A stretch of 63,672 bases of DNA from Candidatus Desulfaltia sp. (GCA_030656555.1 JAUSPN010000054.1:1-63672); one strand, 5' to 3'. Counted from the first letter of the stretch, positions 1-6,572 are shown. Notes: generated by a model from the sequence alone, not told the origin. Numbers and translations: made by a program.

Positions 1-80
1 CTTTTTAAAAACGCACTTCCTGCCCCTTGTTCAAAAAAAGATATTTCCTTATATACAGAATATGCAGATACACCGGGCTT

Positions 81-143
81 GTCCAACAACCGGATAAGAT
101 TGTGGTTCGCTGCGCTCACACAATCTATCCTTATTCGTTCGGC
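81..143 (-). other. integron attC site 1
   Basis: Read on the minus strand, R' box GCCGAAC (137-143) follows the 148-aa gene and R'' box GTTGGAC (81-87, fitting GTTRRRY) opens the next cassette, which runs off the left edge. Between them lies a hairpin of two perfect arms (92-96 with 126-130, and 98-104 with 119-125) with one unpaired A at 97, the extrahelical-base architecture of attC sites. The R' box is the exact complement of the R'' box at 627-633 at the other end of the same cassette, as expected for a cassette integrated as a circle. Confidence 0.85.
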
Positions 144-157
144 AATTACTCAATACC

Positions 158-604
158 TCAAAGTTGCTTAGATGCTTCCATCATAAGTTTCATTAATTCT
201 TCTTGGTTGAGTGACTGAGACTTTGATCTACCAGGGAAAAGTTGCTCGTATGTTCGCAGAATAATCTCAACACGCTCCGTCATTTGATCAAGCATAGGAT
301 GACCGGTAGTTGGTGGGAATTTGAATCCTTTGAGTTTCTTAGCCTTGGAAGGGTCCCTTTTCACTTCCAGAAGTAACGACTCGGCCGCCGCGATTGAGTC
401 CTCGGTTCTCTCCCTGATATTTACAAAGCTCTGTAGATTCATCTGAATAATTTCTGGTTGTTCGGAATACATCAACTCAATCCCGCGGAAATAAAGAGAA
501 ATGCCAAAAAGCTGCTCCTTCTGCATCTGGATCATTTTCTCAAACCGGCTTACATCCTCTTTTGGATCATTTTTCTGCCAAACTAATGAATTAAAAAACC
601 CCAT
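158..604 (-). CDS. cassette-encoded hypothetical protein (148 aa)
   Basis: I do not recognise this family. The product is a soluble, mostly helical, charged protein with no signal peptide or membrane segment. The N-terminal third is rich in Met, Gln and Glu, and the C-terminus (SLNQEELMKLMMEAS) looks like an amphipathic helix. The gene begins about 20 bases downstream of an R'' box and ends about 15 bases before the matching R' box, so it fills an integron cassette with almost no spare DNA. AAGGGG lies about 11 bases before the ATG. Expression probably depends on read-through from upstream cassettes, since I see no promoter. That it is a real gene is supported mainly by the exact fit to the cassette borders. 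Confidence 0.7.
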   Translation of the reverse strand: MGFFNSLVWQKNDPKEDVSRFEKMIQMQKEQLFGISLYFRGIELMYSEQPEIIQMNLQSFVNIRERTEDSIAAAESLLLEVKRDPSKAKKLKGFKFPPTTGHPMLDQMTERVEIILRTYEQLFPGRSKSQSLNQEELMKLMMEASKQL

Positions 605-626
605 GATTATCAGCCCCTTCAGGGTT

Positions 627-682
627 GCCGAACGAAAAAATCAGCCGGAGCGTAGCGATCGGCTGTATTGATGTTGTTGGGA
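627..682 (-). other. integron attC site 2
   Basis: On the minus strand R' TCCCAAC (676-682) follows the HEPN-like gene and R'' GTTCGGC (627-633) precedes the 148-aa gene. The inner stem CAGCCG/CGGCTG (642-647 with 660-665) is perfect and closes a 12-base loop. The overall plan (R box, spacer, stem, loop, stem, spacer, R box) and the sequence around R' resemble attC sites of class 1 cassettes such as aadA. R' matches 6 of 7 bases of the complement of its own cassette's R'' box at 1358-1364. Confidence 0.85.
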
Positions 683-686
683 CAAT

Positions 687-1343
687 TTATAGATAATCTT
701 CTATCAGTTCCCGAATTCCCTTGATCATCTCGCCAACATCCTTGATATCAAAATCGTCAAACTCTGCATGGAGTGCATGATTACGAACGCCTGCAAAAGC
801 TTTAATACGCTTAGCTTTAACAGGCGTTATTACTCCAGCTTTTGATAATTCATCTATCAGACTCTCAAGAGATTGGCCCTTTGTTACTATGTTATTCTTT
901 AAGCATATTTTTTTAACAGTATCTTCAAGCACAGCACTGGCAAGAACAGCAGATTCTATTTTTTTATTACCTTTGTGATAACCTTCTGCGTGATCTATAA
1001 AATCATCAAATGTTTCAGCAGCAACGATGTATTCAACCCTCCTCATTAATCCACTTTCCCATTCTTGCTGAGCTGACATTAAAAGCCCCAACATCTTCGA
1101 TACAATTTCCTTTGGAACTCCATGTTTCATATTTTCATGTGTCATTAGCGTTCTTGATTCGTTAAAGAAAACACTATCTGGTAGAGATGCAGTCTGCAAA
1201 AGGTTGGAGACAGAAGAAAGCCATGCATGCACTAGCGTTATTTCGTATGAATCTACATAGTAAGCATCTCTATTTGTCTGCCTCGCATATTTTTGGCCTT
1301 GAGATACTAACTCTCGAAATCTATTTGTTATTATATCTTTCAT
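687..1343 (-). CDS. HEPN-like protein in an integron cassette (218 aa)
   Basis: The C-terminal 80 residues look like a HEPN-type four-helix domain: the sequence RNHALH at residues 187-192 fits the RNxxxH (Rx4-6H) motif that forms the active site of HEPN ribonucleases, followed by an acidic stretch (EFDDFD) and a final helix, as in DUF4145-like proteins. The N-terminal 120 residues are helical and unrecognised. There is no signal peptide. GAGG lies 9 bases before the ATG. It sits in its own cassette between R'' at 1358-1364 and R' at 676-682. HEPN proteins are common in toxin-antitoxin and phage-defence systems, so a defence or toxin role is possible, but no nucleotidyltransferase partner is present. 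The motif is seen; the function is inference. Confidence 0.7.
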   Translation of the reverse strand: MKDIITNRFRELVSQGQKYARQTNRDAYYVDSYEITLVHAWLSSVSNLLQTASLPDSVFFNESRTLMTHENMKHGVPKEIVSKMLGLLMSAQQEWESGLMRRVEYIVAAETFDDFIDHAEGYHKGNKKIESAVLASAVLEDTVKKICLKNNIVTKGQSLESLIDELSKAGVITPVKAKRIKAFAGVRNHALHAEFDDFDIKDVGEMIKGIRELIEDYL

Positions 1344-1357
1344 CTTTATAACCTCAG

Positions 1358-1601
1358 GCCCAACAATTAATATACGTAATCTTTAATATACCGGCTTGAA
1401 AAAGAATCCGTTATTTGGATGAGTTGTTATCTACACTAATATTTGTTTAAAATCAAATAATTATTGCTGAAGACCCGTGTAAATTTTGTTTGTTATCAGA
1501 AAATACGTAACGGGTATAATCATGGATTATCGGCAAATGATGGTCAGGTTGAACCGCAACGGCGAGCGCATTCTCCGCCTAAGGCCATATAGAGGTTATG
1601 C
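1358..1601 (-). other. integron attC site 3, unusually long
   Basis: R' GCATAAC (1595-1601) lies directly after the DUF3024 gene and R'' GTTGGGC (1358-1364) directly before the HEPN-like gene, so a recombination site must lie here, but the two boxes are 244 bp apart, longer than usual for attC. The part next to R' holds a small GGCG/CGCC hairpin and an inverted copy of the dispersed core repeat (1549-1572). The part next to R'' (ggtatatt...ttaatt) resembles the sequence before R'' at 2841-2847. It may be an expanded attC or an attC joined to a gene-less cassette. No gene is seen in 1365-1594. Confidence 0.6.
1549..1572 (-). repeat. dispersed core repeat, inverted copy
   Basis: This 24-base segment, read on the minus strand, matches at about 22 of 24 positions the cores at 6127-6150 and 23401-23424 (shared words AATGCGCTCGC and TTGCGGTTCAA). 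Here it lies inside attC site 3. It is the only copy in this orientation in the window. Confidence 0.65.
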
Positions 1602-1606
1602 ATTTT

Positions 1607-1951
1607 TTAGCCAAAGAAGCACCCATATTGATCTGCTTCAATCTCTTCAACAATAGATTTGAGGTTTTTACTATAGGGATAAGGTTCATAGCTAACCCAT
1701 TTTCCATTAGCCCTTTGCCAAAATAATTTCCATATATTGGAAGTGCGCACATACTTTATCTTTGCAGTACCAGATTCCATCCATTCCTTGGGATTATCCC
1801 ATCTGGGTCTGCGAGAATAAATGAGGACCTCATGCACTTTAACGCGATATTCCAAACTGAACTTGTCCTTGATGTGAACAGGGCTACGCTTCTTGCAAAG
1901 ACTACCTACTTCCTTATCAATCCTTTTCAACTCGATCTCACTAAAAGCCAT
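1607..1951 (-). CDS. DUF3024 family protein (114 aa)
   Basis: The whole protein matches my knowledge of the DUF3024 family: a basic N-terminus, the central RPRWDNPKEWMES segment (residues about 48-60), a KYVR..NIWKLFW stretch and the C-terminal DQYGCFFG. The family has no known biochemical role and is frequent in mobile and defence contexts. Length is typical. It occupies a complete cassette whose R'' (GTTATGC, 1976-1982) and R' (GCATAAC, 1595-1601) boxes are exact complements. No signal peptide or membrane segment is present. Its transfer by integron recombination is well supported, its function is not. Confidence 0.85.
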   Translation of the reverse strand: MAFSEIELKRIDKEVGSLCKKRSPVHIKDKFSLEYRVKVHEVLIYSRRPRWDNPKEWMESGTAKIKYVRTSNIWKLFWQRANGKWVSYEPYPYSKNLKSIVEEIEADQYGCFFG

Positions 1952-1975
1952 AATCAGTCCTTACTATTTGGATAA

Positions 1976-2046
1976 GCATAACGAAGAAGTCACCTGTCGG
2001 TGTGAAGCGCAGCGAAACGCCGATCAGGTGAACTGACAGGTTCGAT
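1976..2046 (-). other. integron attC site 4
   Basis: R' ATCGAAC (2040-2046) follows the 260-aa gene and R'' GTTATGC (1976-1982) precedes the DUF3024 gene. The site folds into a hairpin with TCACCTG (1990-1996) pairing CAGGTGA (2025-2031), and TCGG (1997-2000) pairing CCGA (2020-2023). A single unpaired T at 2024 is the extrahelical base, and the loop is gaagcgcagc-like. R' is the exact complement of R'' at 2841-2847 of the same cassette. Confidence 0.85.
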
Positions 2047-2048
2047 GG

Positions 2049-2831
2049 TCACCCCTTCATTGAATTTTGAGACCAAGATTCCTTCTCTTCTTTCAATAAA
2101 TTATTAAAATTTTCAACTAACCATTGTTTTACATTTTGTGCTTCTTTTGCTGTTTGGTTATAAGAATCAAAATAAGCCTTATCAACTTCCGCAATTTTTT
2201 CACGATAAAAATAAGAGACCATGGCTGTGAACCAGTACCACATTTCAAGTATCTTTATGCAATAGTCGCAGACCATCAATAAATTAGGTTTGGCAATCGT
2301 ACCGAGTACATATTGGTTTCCTTCACCTAAAAAGCGAGATGGTATTAGTTCACGATTCGGATGGGTAGCTAAACAAAAAAAATTGTATAACTTTTTCAGA
2401 TCGTCTTCGTTCTCTCCCATAGGGTGTTTACTAAGTTCCTTCCTGATAATAGCATTTCCAATTTTTTGCCCTTTTTGCCATTTTTGAGCCCATGACTTAT
2501 CAATTGCGCACAAACTCATTAGCGATAACGTTTCATACACCCTTCTTGCGACAGGAAAAGCAACATTTAACTTGGATGCCATTATTAAGAAACGAGATTC
2601 ATAAAGGCAGTCGAAAATATCTGCCAGCATATCTCTCAAAACCTTGTCTTGGGTGTTTTCAGGCTTGATGTCACCTAATATAAGAGTAACTCTTGAAATA
2701 AGTCGTCCGTATCTATCCGTTACCTTAACAAATGGATCCGACATCTTGCTTATTTCTTTTGTCCGCGTGTCGGCATACATTTGTAATAACTCATAATGCT
2801 TATTTGCGTCTTTTGGTTTAAATTTTTTCAT
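2049..2831 (-). CDS. cassette-encoded hypothetical protein (260 aa)
   Basis: The family is not identified with certainty. The protein is helical and soluble. A central segment (residues about 70-115, LYESRFLIMASKLNV..VARRVYETL) recalls the DUF5677 type of uncharacterised helical proteins found in defence neighbourhoods, and residues 185-210 form a hydrophobic, aromatic stretch (ILEMWYWFTAMVSYFY) that could be one buried helix or a membrane-associated one. The gene fills a cassette with perfectly complementary end boxes (GTTCGAT at 2841-2847 and ATCGAAC at 2040-2046). No Shine-Dalgarno is obvious before the ATG. The start was chosen because the R'' box lies only 10 bases upstream. Function unknown. 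Confidence 0.7.
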   Translation of the reverse strand: MKKFKPKDANKHYELLQMYADTRTKEISKMSDPFVKVTDRYGRLISRVTLILGDIKPENTQDKVLRDMLADIFDCLYESRFLIMASKLNVAFPVARRVYETLSLMSLCAIDKSWAQKWQKGQKIGNAIIRKELSKHPMGENEDDLKKLYNFFCLATHPNRELIPSRFLGEGNQYVLGTIAKPNLLMVCDYCIKILEMWYWFTAMVSYFYREKIAEVDKAYFDSYNQTAKEAQNVKQWLVENFNNLLKEEKESWSQNSMKG

Positions 2832-2840
2832 TTTTTAAAC

Positions 2841-2847
2841 ATCGAAC
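2841..2847 (-). other. R'' box opening the rightmost recognisable cassette
   Basis: GTTCGAT on the minus strand lies 9 bases before the start of the 260-aa gene. It is preceded by ccggtatattaatt, nearly the same arm as before the R'' box at 1358-1364. No matching R' box could be found between here and the antitoxin stop at 3062, so the cassette array cannot be followed further right. Confidence 0.6.
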
Positions 2848-2876
2848 AATTAATATACCGGTTTAAAAAACTGTTC

Positions 2877-3023
2877 AAGGAAGTTTGCTATTTTTGTATT
2901 CGCTCTCTATTGCGGTTCAGATCCAGGGCTGTGAAGCAAAAAGCCCCATCCTTCATATAACTGAAGAAATGGGGCTTTATTTTTTTGTAATTTTTGGTCA
3001 CCCGATCCTCCTGTTTGAGGTTC
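2877..3023. repeat. composite repeat, right-half copy
   Basis: About 147 bases, close to identical to 3953-4104: both run from aaggaagtttgct to ctgtttgaggttc and carry the core repeat (2897-2920) and the same terminator hairpin. The left half of the composite repeat (as at 3858-3961) is missing here. With the full copy it brackets the toxin-antitoxin pair. Confidence 0.85.
2940..2987. terminator. rho-independent terminator in repeat
   Basis: AAAGCCCCAT (2940-2949) pairs with ATGGGGCTTT (2969-2978), with a further TTCA/TGAA inner pairing, followed by a T-rich run on the plus strand and by TTTTT on the minus strand. It can act in both directions. For the minus-strand toxin-antitoxin genes it lies just after the antitoxin stop. 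Confidence 0.75.
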
Positions 3024-3061
3024 TGCTTTTCCTTTACCACAAATCCGATTTTCTTGAGTAT

Positions 3062-3409
3062 TTAATCGTTGTTTCCGTAAGTTGCCTTGTTTTCAGCAAC
3101 CGCTGCCTGTCTTGGACTCTTGGGCGGTTGAATATCTATATGAACCTTTGCCCCCAGAACCTCAGCGACTCTGCGCAACATGCTCAAGGAGTGGCCCTCG
3201 TATGATGTTGATTCAAGACGACTGATTTGCTGTTGAGATGTTCCCACCCTTTGAGCTAATTCCTTCTGAGACAAACCAGCCTTTTTACGCAAAGCAGCTA
3301 ATTGCAACGCCACGTCCCATGCCTCACCAGCCTTTTGGTAGCGCCTGGCAAAATCAGGATCTTTCAACTGTTTTTCAAGGTATCGGTCAAAATTGGTTTT
3401 TCGTTTCAT
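3062..3409 (-). CDS. higA: HigA-like antitoxin, XRE-family (115 aa)
   Basis: It carries a helix-turn-helix of the XRE/HTH_3 type at residues about 45-95, with the diagnostic KAGLSQKELAQRVGTSQQQISRLE segment split over two helices, and a charged N-terminal extension. It is expected to neutralise the toxin and repress the shared promoter. I chose the ATG at 3409 because it overlaps the toxin's TGA as ATGA, the usual translational coupling; an ATG at 3430 would add seven residues. The order toxin then antitoxin is that of higBA systems. A terminator follows within 75 bases. The C-terminus (PRQAAVAENKATYGNND) looks disordered. Confidence 0.85.
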   Translation of the reverse strand: MKRKTNFDRYLEKQLKDPDFARRYQKAGEAWDVALQLAALRKKAGLSQKELAQRVGTSQQQISRLESTSYEGHSLSMLRRVAEVLGAKVHIDIQPPKSPRQAAVAENKATYGNND

Positions 3410-3759
3410 TCTGGATTTCTCTCCAACCAATCACGTTTTCTATCCAAAGCAACCTTACGATCTTTGAGAGGAATTTTTTTTGCTTTGCTTCGAATCCCAT
3501 GCAAAGCAATAATCCTCTTCCCCTTCATAAAAAAATACAGTACGCGGGAGTTCAACTTGCCCACATGTCTCAGCTCAAAAAGATCATCACCAATATGCTT
3601 TGAAAGAGGTGGTCTGTGATAATGGCTGTTTTGAAGTTTAGTTAGGCCGGCCATTACTGCTGCAAAATCGCCTGGATCCGATTCCTTAAGGTCATCAAGA
3701 AACTTCCGTACAGGACATCGCCCTGAACCTGTTTCATAAAACTCTATAGAAAATTCCAT
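3406..3759 (-). CDS. higB: HigB/RelE-type toxin (117 aa)
   Basis: This is a small basic protein with the fold-typical pattern of the RelE/HigB (Gp49-like) superfamily: an N-terminal beta strand (MEFSIEFYET), two helices, then GDDLFELRHVG, a strand VLYFFMKGKRIIALHG and the basic KAKKIPLKDRKVALDRKRDWLE tail. RelE-family toxins cleave mRNA at the ribosome; whether this one does is inferred from the family. Start at ATG 3759 is preceded only by a weak ribosome site. It is translationally coupled to the antitoxin. Both genes lie between two copies of the composite repeat, suggesting the unit moved or was duplicated around as a block. Confidence 0.87.
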   Translation of the reverse strand: MEFSIEFYETGSGRCPVRKFLDDLKESDPGDFAAVMAGLTKLQNSHYHRPPLSKHIGDDLFELRHVGKLNSRVLYFFMKGKRIIALHGIRSKAKKIPLKDRKVALDRKRDWLERNPE

Positions 3760-3857
3760 AATTAGTCAACATCAATATTGATGTATTTTTAATTGAAAGC
3801 ACAGGATTGTCTGTGCTTTTTAAAGAAACACGGGTTATTTAAAAGACGCTCCTCGGC

Positions 3858-4104
3858 TTATAAGTTTGTATCGTCAAGAATAGAACAGCTAAATCCTTTT
3901 TTTAGTTCATGGTTTAAAGCTTCCCCGCCAAGCAGCGGGGAGCTTCGACCGTAAGGAAGTTTGCTATTTTTGTATTCGCTCGCTATTGCGGTTCAGGTCC
4001 AGGGCTGTGAAGCAAAAAGCCCCATCCTTCATATAACTGAAGAAACGGGGCTTTATTTGTTTGTAATAAATTTATTGGTCACCTGATCCTCCTGTTTGAG
4101 GTTC
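3858..4104. repeat. composite repeat, full-length copy
   Basis: The left part (3858-3961) is about 90% identical to 6207-6310 and contains a hairpin whose arms CCCCGC/GCGGGG (3923-3940) extend to AAGCT/AGCTT. The right part (3953-4104) matches 2877-3023 and contains the core repeat (3972-3995) and a terminator. The two halves overlap by nine bases, aaggaagtt. This is the only place in the window where both halves are joined. Confidence 0.85.
4016..4062. terminator. terminator hairpin in composite repeat
   Basis: AAAGCCCC (4016-4023) pairs with GGGGCTTT (4047-4054) and is followed by a T-rich run on the plus strand. Same structure as 2940-2987, one base pair weaker. On the minus strand it lies downstream of the DUF488 module and upstream of the toxin gene, so it would separate the two transcripts. 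Confidence 0.7.
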
Positions 4105-4288
4105 AAAAAACAGACCGAAATTAATTTATAGCAGTATGTAATTGAATATACAAGTCAATTTGTTATGTTTTTTTCTAAATTACTGCTATCATTTCTGTCA
4201 ATCCATCAATATACAATTTGAGTTATTGTGGGTAATATTCTCGACATTTCAACTTTGGGTTGATATTAGGAAACAGTGCTTTGTGTTT

Positions 4289-5119
4289 CTAAAAGAATGA
4301 AAGCTGTGGTTCAAGCGGTGGATAAAAAACTCCAATAATTACAAATGGATTTTTAGCCCATCCATGAAATTGTTTTGTTGTTCCTAAAAACAAGTAAATA
4401 TCTTTTTTGCTAAACAAATTAAAATATTTTTCTTTAACTTTGTATACAGCCTCTTGTTCATCACCGCTGGAATTTTTAAGACAATTCCAGTAAAGCATGC
4501 CAATCTCCCAATCTTTTATTATGAGTTTGGCTTCTCTGCCCTTTTTGTCCCTGAAACGATAAAAAAAATCGTAGGGAAGTTTATCAACTATTGAAAATTC
4601 TCTTTTCACTTCCTCTTCGGTCTGAAAAAGAGAAAGCTGCTTTGCTTTTGCTTTCAGGAGGGTTAACTTTTCTTCACTCCATTCGTGTTGTGTCTCCGCA
4701 ACAACAACCTCAACAATTTCCTCGGGTTTGAAAATGGCCAGGGAAAGCTCATTCCTTTGTGCCTGTTCGATTAAACCGGTCAAATCAGTGTAAATTGGAT
4801 TTTGATCAAAAATAATACGTTTTCTCTCCTTCCATCCCATTGCTGTCCCAACTGGTTTTCCGATAAGCCTGACCTGTGTAATATCACATACCTTATAACT
4901 TTCTGGTCTGGGATCACTTATATTTTTTTGTAACTGGATTTCCATCCATTGATATTTTCTATAACGCTTTTCGTAATCCAGCTTGCGGAACGGTAGTGGA
5001 TATATACGCGCCCAGCTCCCATCATCCAAGATCCCGGCTGTACAAACAATTTCATCATACTTTTTTGACAGGGTTGGATATGTCTTGACTGTTATGAATA
5101 TTTTTCGTTTCTCGATCAT
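4289..5119 (-). CDS. partner protein of DUF488 module (276 aa)
   Basis: The N-terminus (ITVKTYPTLSKKYDEIVC followed by GSWARIYPLPFRKL, residues about 8-50) is characteristic of an uncharacterised bacterial family I recall only as the companion of DUF488 proteins; no catalytic motif is known to me. The product is soluble and rich in aromatic and basic residues, with a KKDIYLFLGTTKQFH..W segment near the C-terminus that looks like a core strand. Its ATG overlaps the TGA of the DUF488 gene (ATGA), so the two are co-translated and probably act together. Bordered by the composite repeat downstream. Function unknown; a nucleic-acid or defence role is a guess from the company it keeps. Confidence 0.75.
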   Translation of the reverse strand: MIEKRKIFITVKTYPTLSKKYDEIVCTAGILDDGSWARIYPLPFRKLDYEKRYRKYQWMEIQLQKNISDPRPESYKVCDITQVRLIGKPVGTAMGWKERKRIIFDQNPIYTDLTGLIEQAQRNELSLAIFKPEEIVEVVVAETQHEWSEEKLTLLKAKAKQLSLFQTEEEVKREFSIVDKLPYDFFYRFRDKKGREAKLIIKDWEIGMLYWNCLKNSSGDEQEAVYKVKEKYFNLFSKKDIYLFLGTTKQFHGWAKNPFVIIGVFYPPLEPQLSFF

Positions 5120-6018
5120 AAATGGACAACCGCTATATCTTTCTTGGTCTCCAGATAATCACTGATACAATGACGATGACAAAAATACGAATGCCTTTCA
5201 AAGCAGGTCAGCGCTATCCTTTGATAACGCTCCATCAGCGCTGTCAAATCTTGCAGACAGCTTGCTTTTTCAGGAAGAGATTCCCGGTATTCTGCAAACA
5301 GGCGGACGTAATCATCCTTTGTCTTGAGCTGTTTTCGTTTTTGCGAGACAATTCCCAACTTTGGGACATGCAAGTACTCAACACCTAATTTTGGTAACAC
5401 GCTGGATAGCATCCCTTTGGAAAAACCGAATTTGCGGCTCAGCGGATTTTTTCGCACATCGCACAACAGGCGTATATCGTTGGCTATCAGTTTATTAATA
5501 TAAGCCTCAAAGGTTGATCCTTCATAGCCAATTGTATAAAGCACAGACTCCTGTTTTATCGTCCGGCTTCTTTCAGCCTGGATACGTTTATAGGTTTCTT
5601 TATCCACAATATCATGAGCTATTTTGCTCTTGATCGCATAATAAGGATAATATTGATAAGTATAACGCAGCAGCCTGCGGCCCCGATAATCCTTATAGCT
5701 TTGCATAAAGCAACCGATCTCATCTGTTTCATATCCCTCTAAACCTCTTGCTTGAGGGAGTTGTTTTAGTAAAGTAATATTTTTCTCTTCTGATTTAAGC
5801 CAGCCTGTTGCTTGCAAAGCTTCAATGTCTGATGCTGCTTGGAACGAATAAGAGCCATAGTGGTAAGGAATAAAATCGTAGTACAAAAATCCTGTCTTCT
5901 GATGCAATAAAAACAATAGCTTCTGGAAATCCATTTTTGACAGGCAGCCTCCAGCCTTTTCTAACAAAATCAAAACAAGGCGTTGCCGATAAAATTTAGG
6001 ATAATGCAACTTGATCAT
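5116..6018 (-). CDS. DUF488 protein with Panacea-like N-terminus (300 aa)
   Basis: Two parts are visible. Residues about 1-110 (KMDFQKLLFLLHQKTG, then YHYGSYSF and LEGYETDE) resemble the DUF4065/Panacea (SocA-like) antitoxin domain. Residues about 165-300 are a DUF488 domain, starting YTIGYEGSTFEAYINKL, with DVRKNPLSRKFGFSK and ending in the Cys/His-containing CFERHSYFCHRHCISDYL. DUF488 has no established activity; its conserved Arg, Cys and His suggest a nuclease or nucleotide-handling role, unproven. The start is supported by GAGG 7 bases before ATG 6018. The gene is coupled to the 276-aa protein by a 4-base overlap. Flanked by repeat 6207-6310 upstream and by the full composite repeat downstream. 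Confidence 0.8.
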   Translation of the reverse strand: MIKLHYPKFYRQRLVLILLEKAGGCLSKMDFQKLLFLLHQKTGFLYYDFIPYHYGSYSFQAASDIEALQATGWLKSEEKNITLLKQLPQARGLEGYETDEIGCFMQSYKDYRGRRLLRYTYQYYPYYAIKSKIAHDIVDKETYKRIQAERSRTIKQESVLYTIGYEGSTFEAYINKLIANDIRLLCDVRKNPLSRKFGFSKGMLSSVLPKLGVEYLHVPKLGIVSQKRKQLKTKDDYVRLFAEYRESLPEKASCLQDLTALMERYQRIALTCFERHSYFCHRHCISDYLETKKDIAVVHL

Positions 6019-6126
6019 ATCATTACCTCAACAACATGTGATGTATACACGCCGTCAATATCTACAATTTTTACCATTATTTTATGTTTGCCCGCTTTTT
6101 GAAGCTCCCCGCCGCAAGCAGCGGGA

Positions 6127-6150
6127 AATGCGCTCGCTTTTGCGGTTCAA
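6127..6150 (+). repeat. dispersed core repeat
   Basis: Near-identical to 23401-23424 and 3972-3995. It is preceded by a CCCCGC...GCGGG hairpin and its last seven bases pair with TTTTGAA at 6098-6104, so the whole 60-base region can fold. Confidence 0.7.
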
Positions 6151-6206
6151 AAGTATAAGACGAGGTAACCAGTTCTATTTTGGCTATTTATGGTATGCTT
6201 ATTAGT

Positions 6207-6310
6207 TTATAAGTTTGTATCATCAAGAATACAACAGCTAAATCCTTTTTTTGTTCATAGCTTGAAGCTTCCCCGCCAGGCAGCTGGGAATCTTCGACCG
6301 TAAGGAAGTT
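6207..6310. repeat. composite repeat, left-half copy
   Basis: 104 bases matching 3858-3961 with about a dozen differences, from ttataagtttgtat to gaccgtaaggaagtt. The hairpin is partly eroded (CCCCGCC...CTGGGAA). The right half, present at 3953-4104, is absent. With 3858-4104 it brackets the DUF488 module. Confidence 0.85.
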
Positions 6311-6324
6311 AGGCAAGCAACTCT

Positions 6325-6507
6325 CTAAAAGAGACTAATTCCACCAAATATTCCACCCAGTACGGCAAAAACTAAGGCGCCAACAATGGTCAAGATGATA
6401 AAGGCTGGGATAGAGGCAATGGCTGCCTTTACCATAAATACAACCATTGACCAAAATGGCATTTTGATGTCGATAATATTGACTTGATTCGTGTTGCTAT
6501 TTTCCAT
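6325..6507 (-). CDS. small single-span membrane protein (60 aa)
   Basis: The product has a short polar N-terminus and one or two hydrophobic helices from residue about 16 to 58 (WSMVVFMVKAAIASIPAF, then IILTIVGALVFAVLGGIFGG), ending close to the membrane. I chose ATG 6507 because GGAG lies six bases upstream; the ATG at 6519 and a longer form reaching into hypF have no ribosome site. It lies between the end of hypF and the left-half composite repeat on the same strand, so it may be the last gene of the hydrogenase operon, but the core repeat at 6573-6596 separates them. Function unknown. Confidence 0.6.
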   Translation of the reverse strand: MENSNTNQVNIIDIKMPFWSMVVFMVKAAIASIPAFIILTIVGALVFAVLGGIFGGISLF

Positions 6508-6572
6508 TCTATTCTCCATGTAATCATAGATAATTAATTGCGCATTTTTATGTGATTGTTTTTGCAGCGGGG

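Larger units (their letters stand above)
6019..6324. other. repeat-filled intergenic stretch
   Basis: No gene is credible here. The stretch holds a hairpin-rich copy of the core repeat (about 6097-6157, with TTTTGAA/TTCAAAA outer arms around CCCCGC...GCGGG) and the left-half composite repeat 6207-6310. Confidence 0.7.

Noticed and set aside
2885-3205. Plus-strand open frame over the antitoxin end and repeat
   Set aside because: It is antisense to the antitoxin and reads through the terminator hairpin.
3062-3759. Toxin-antitoxin pair as a fifth integron cassette
   Set aside because: A GTTGACT-like box lies before the toxin (3764-3770) but no complementary AGTCAAC box follows the antitoxin, and the pair is bracketed by a different repeat.
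6011-6205. Small plus-strand open frame next to the DUF488 gene
   Set aside because: It covers the hairpin repeat region, lacks a ribosome site and its product looks like translated repeat DNA.
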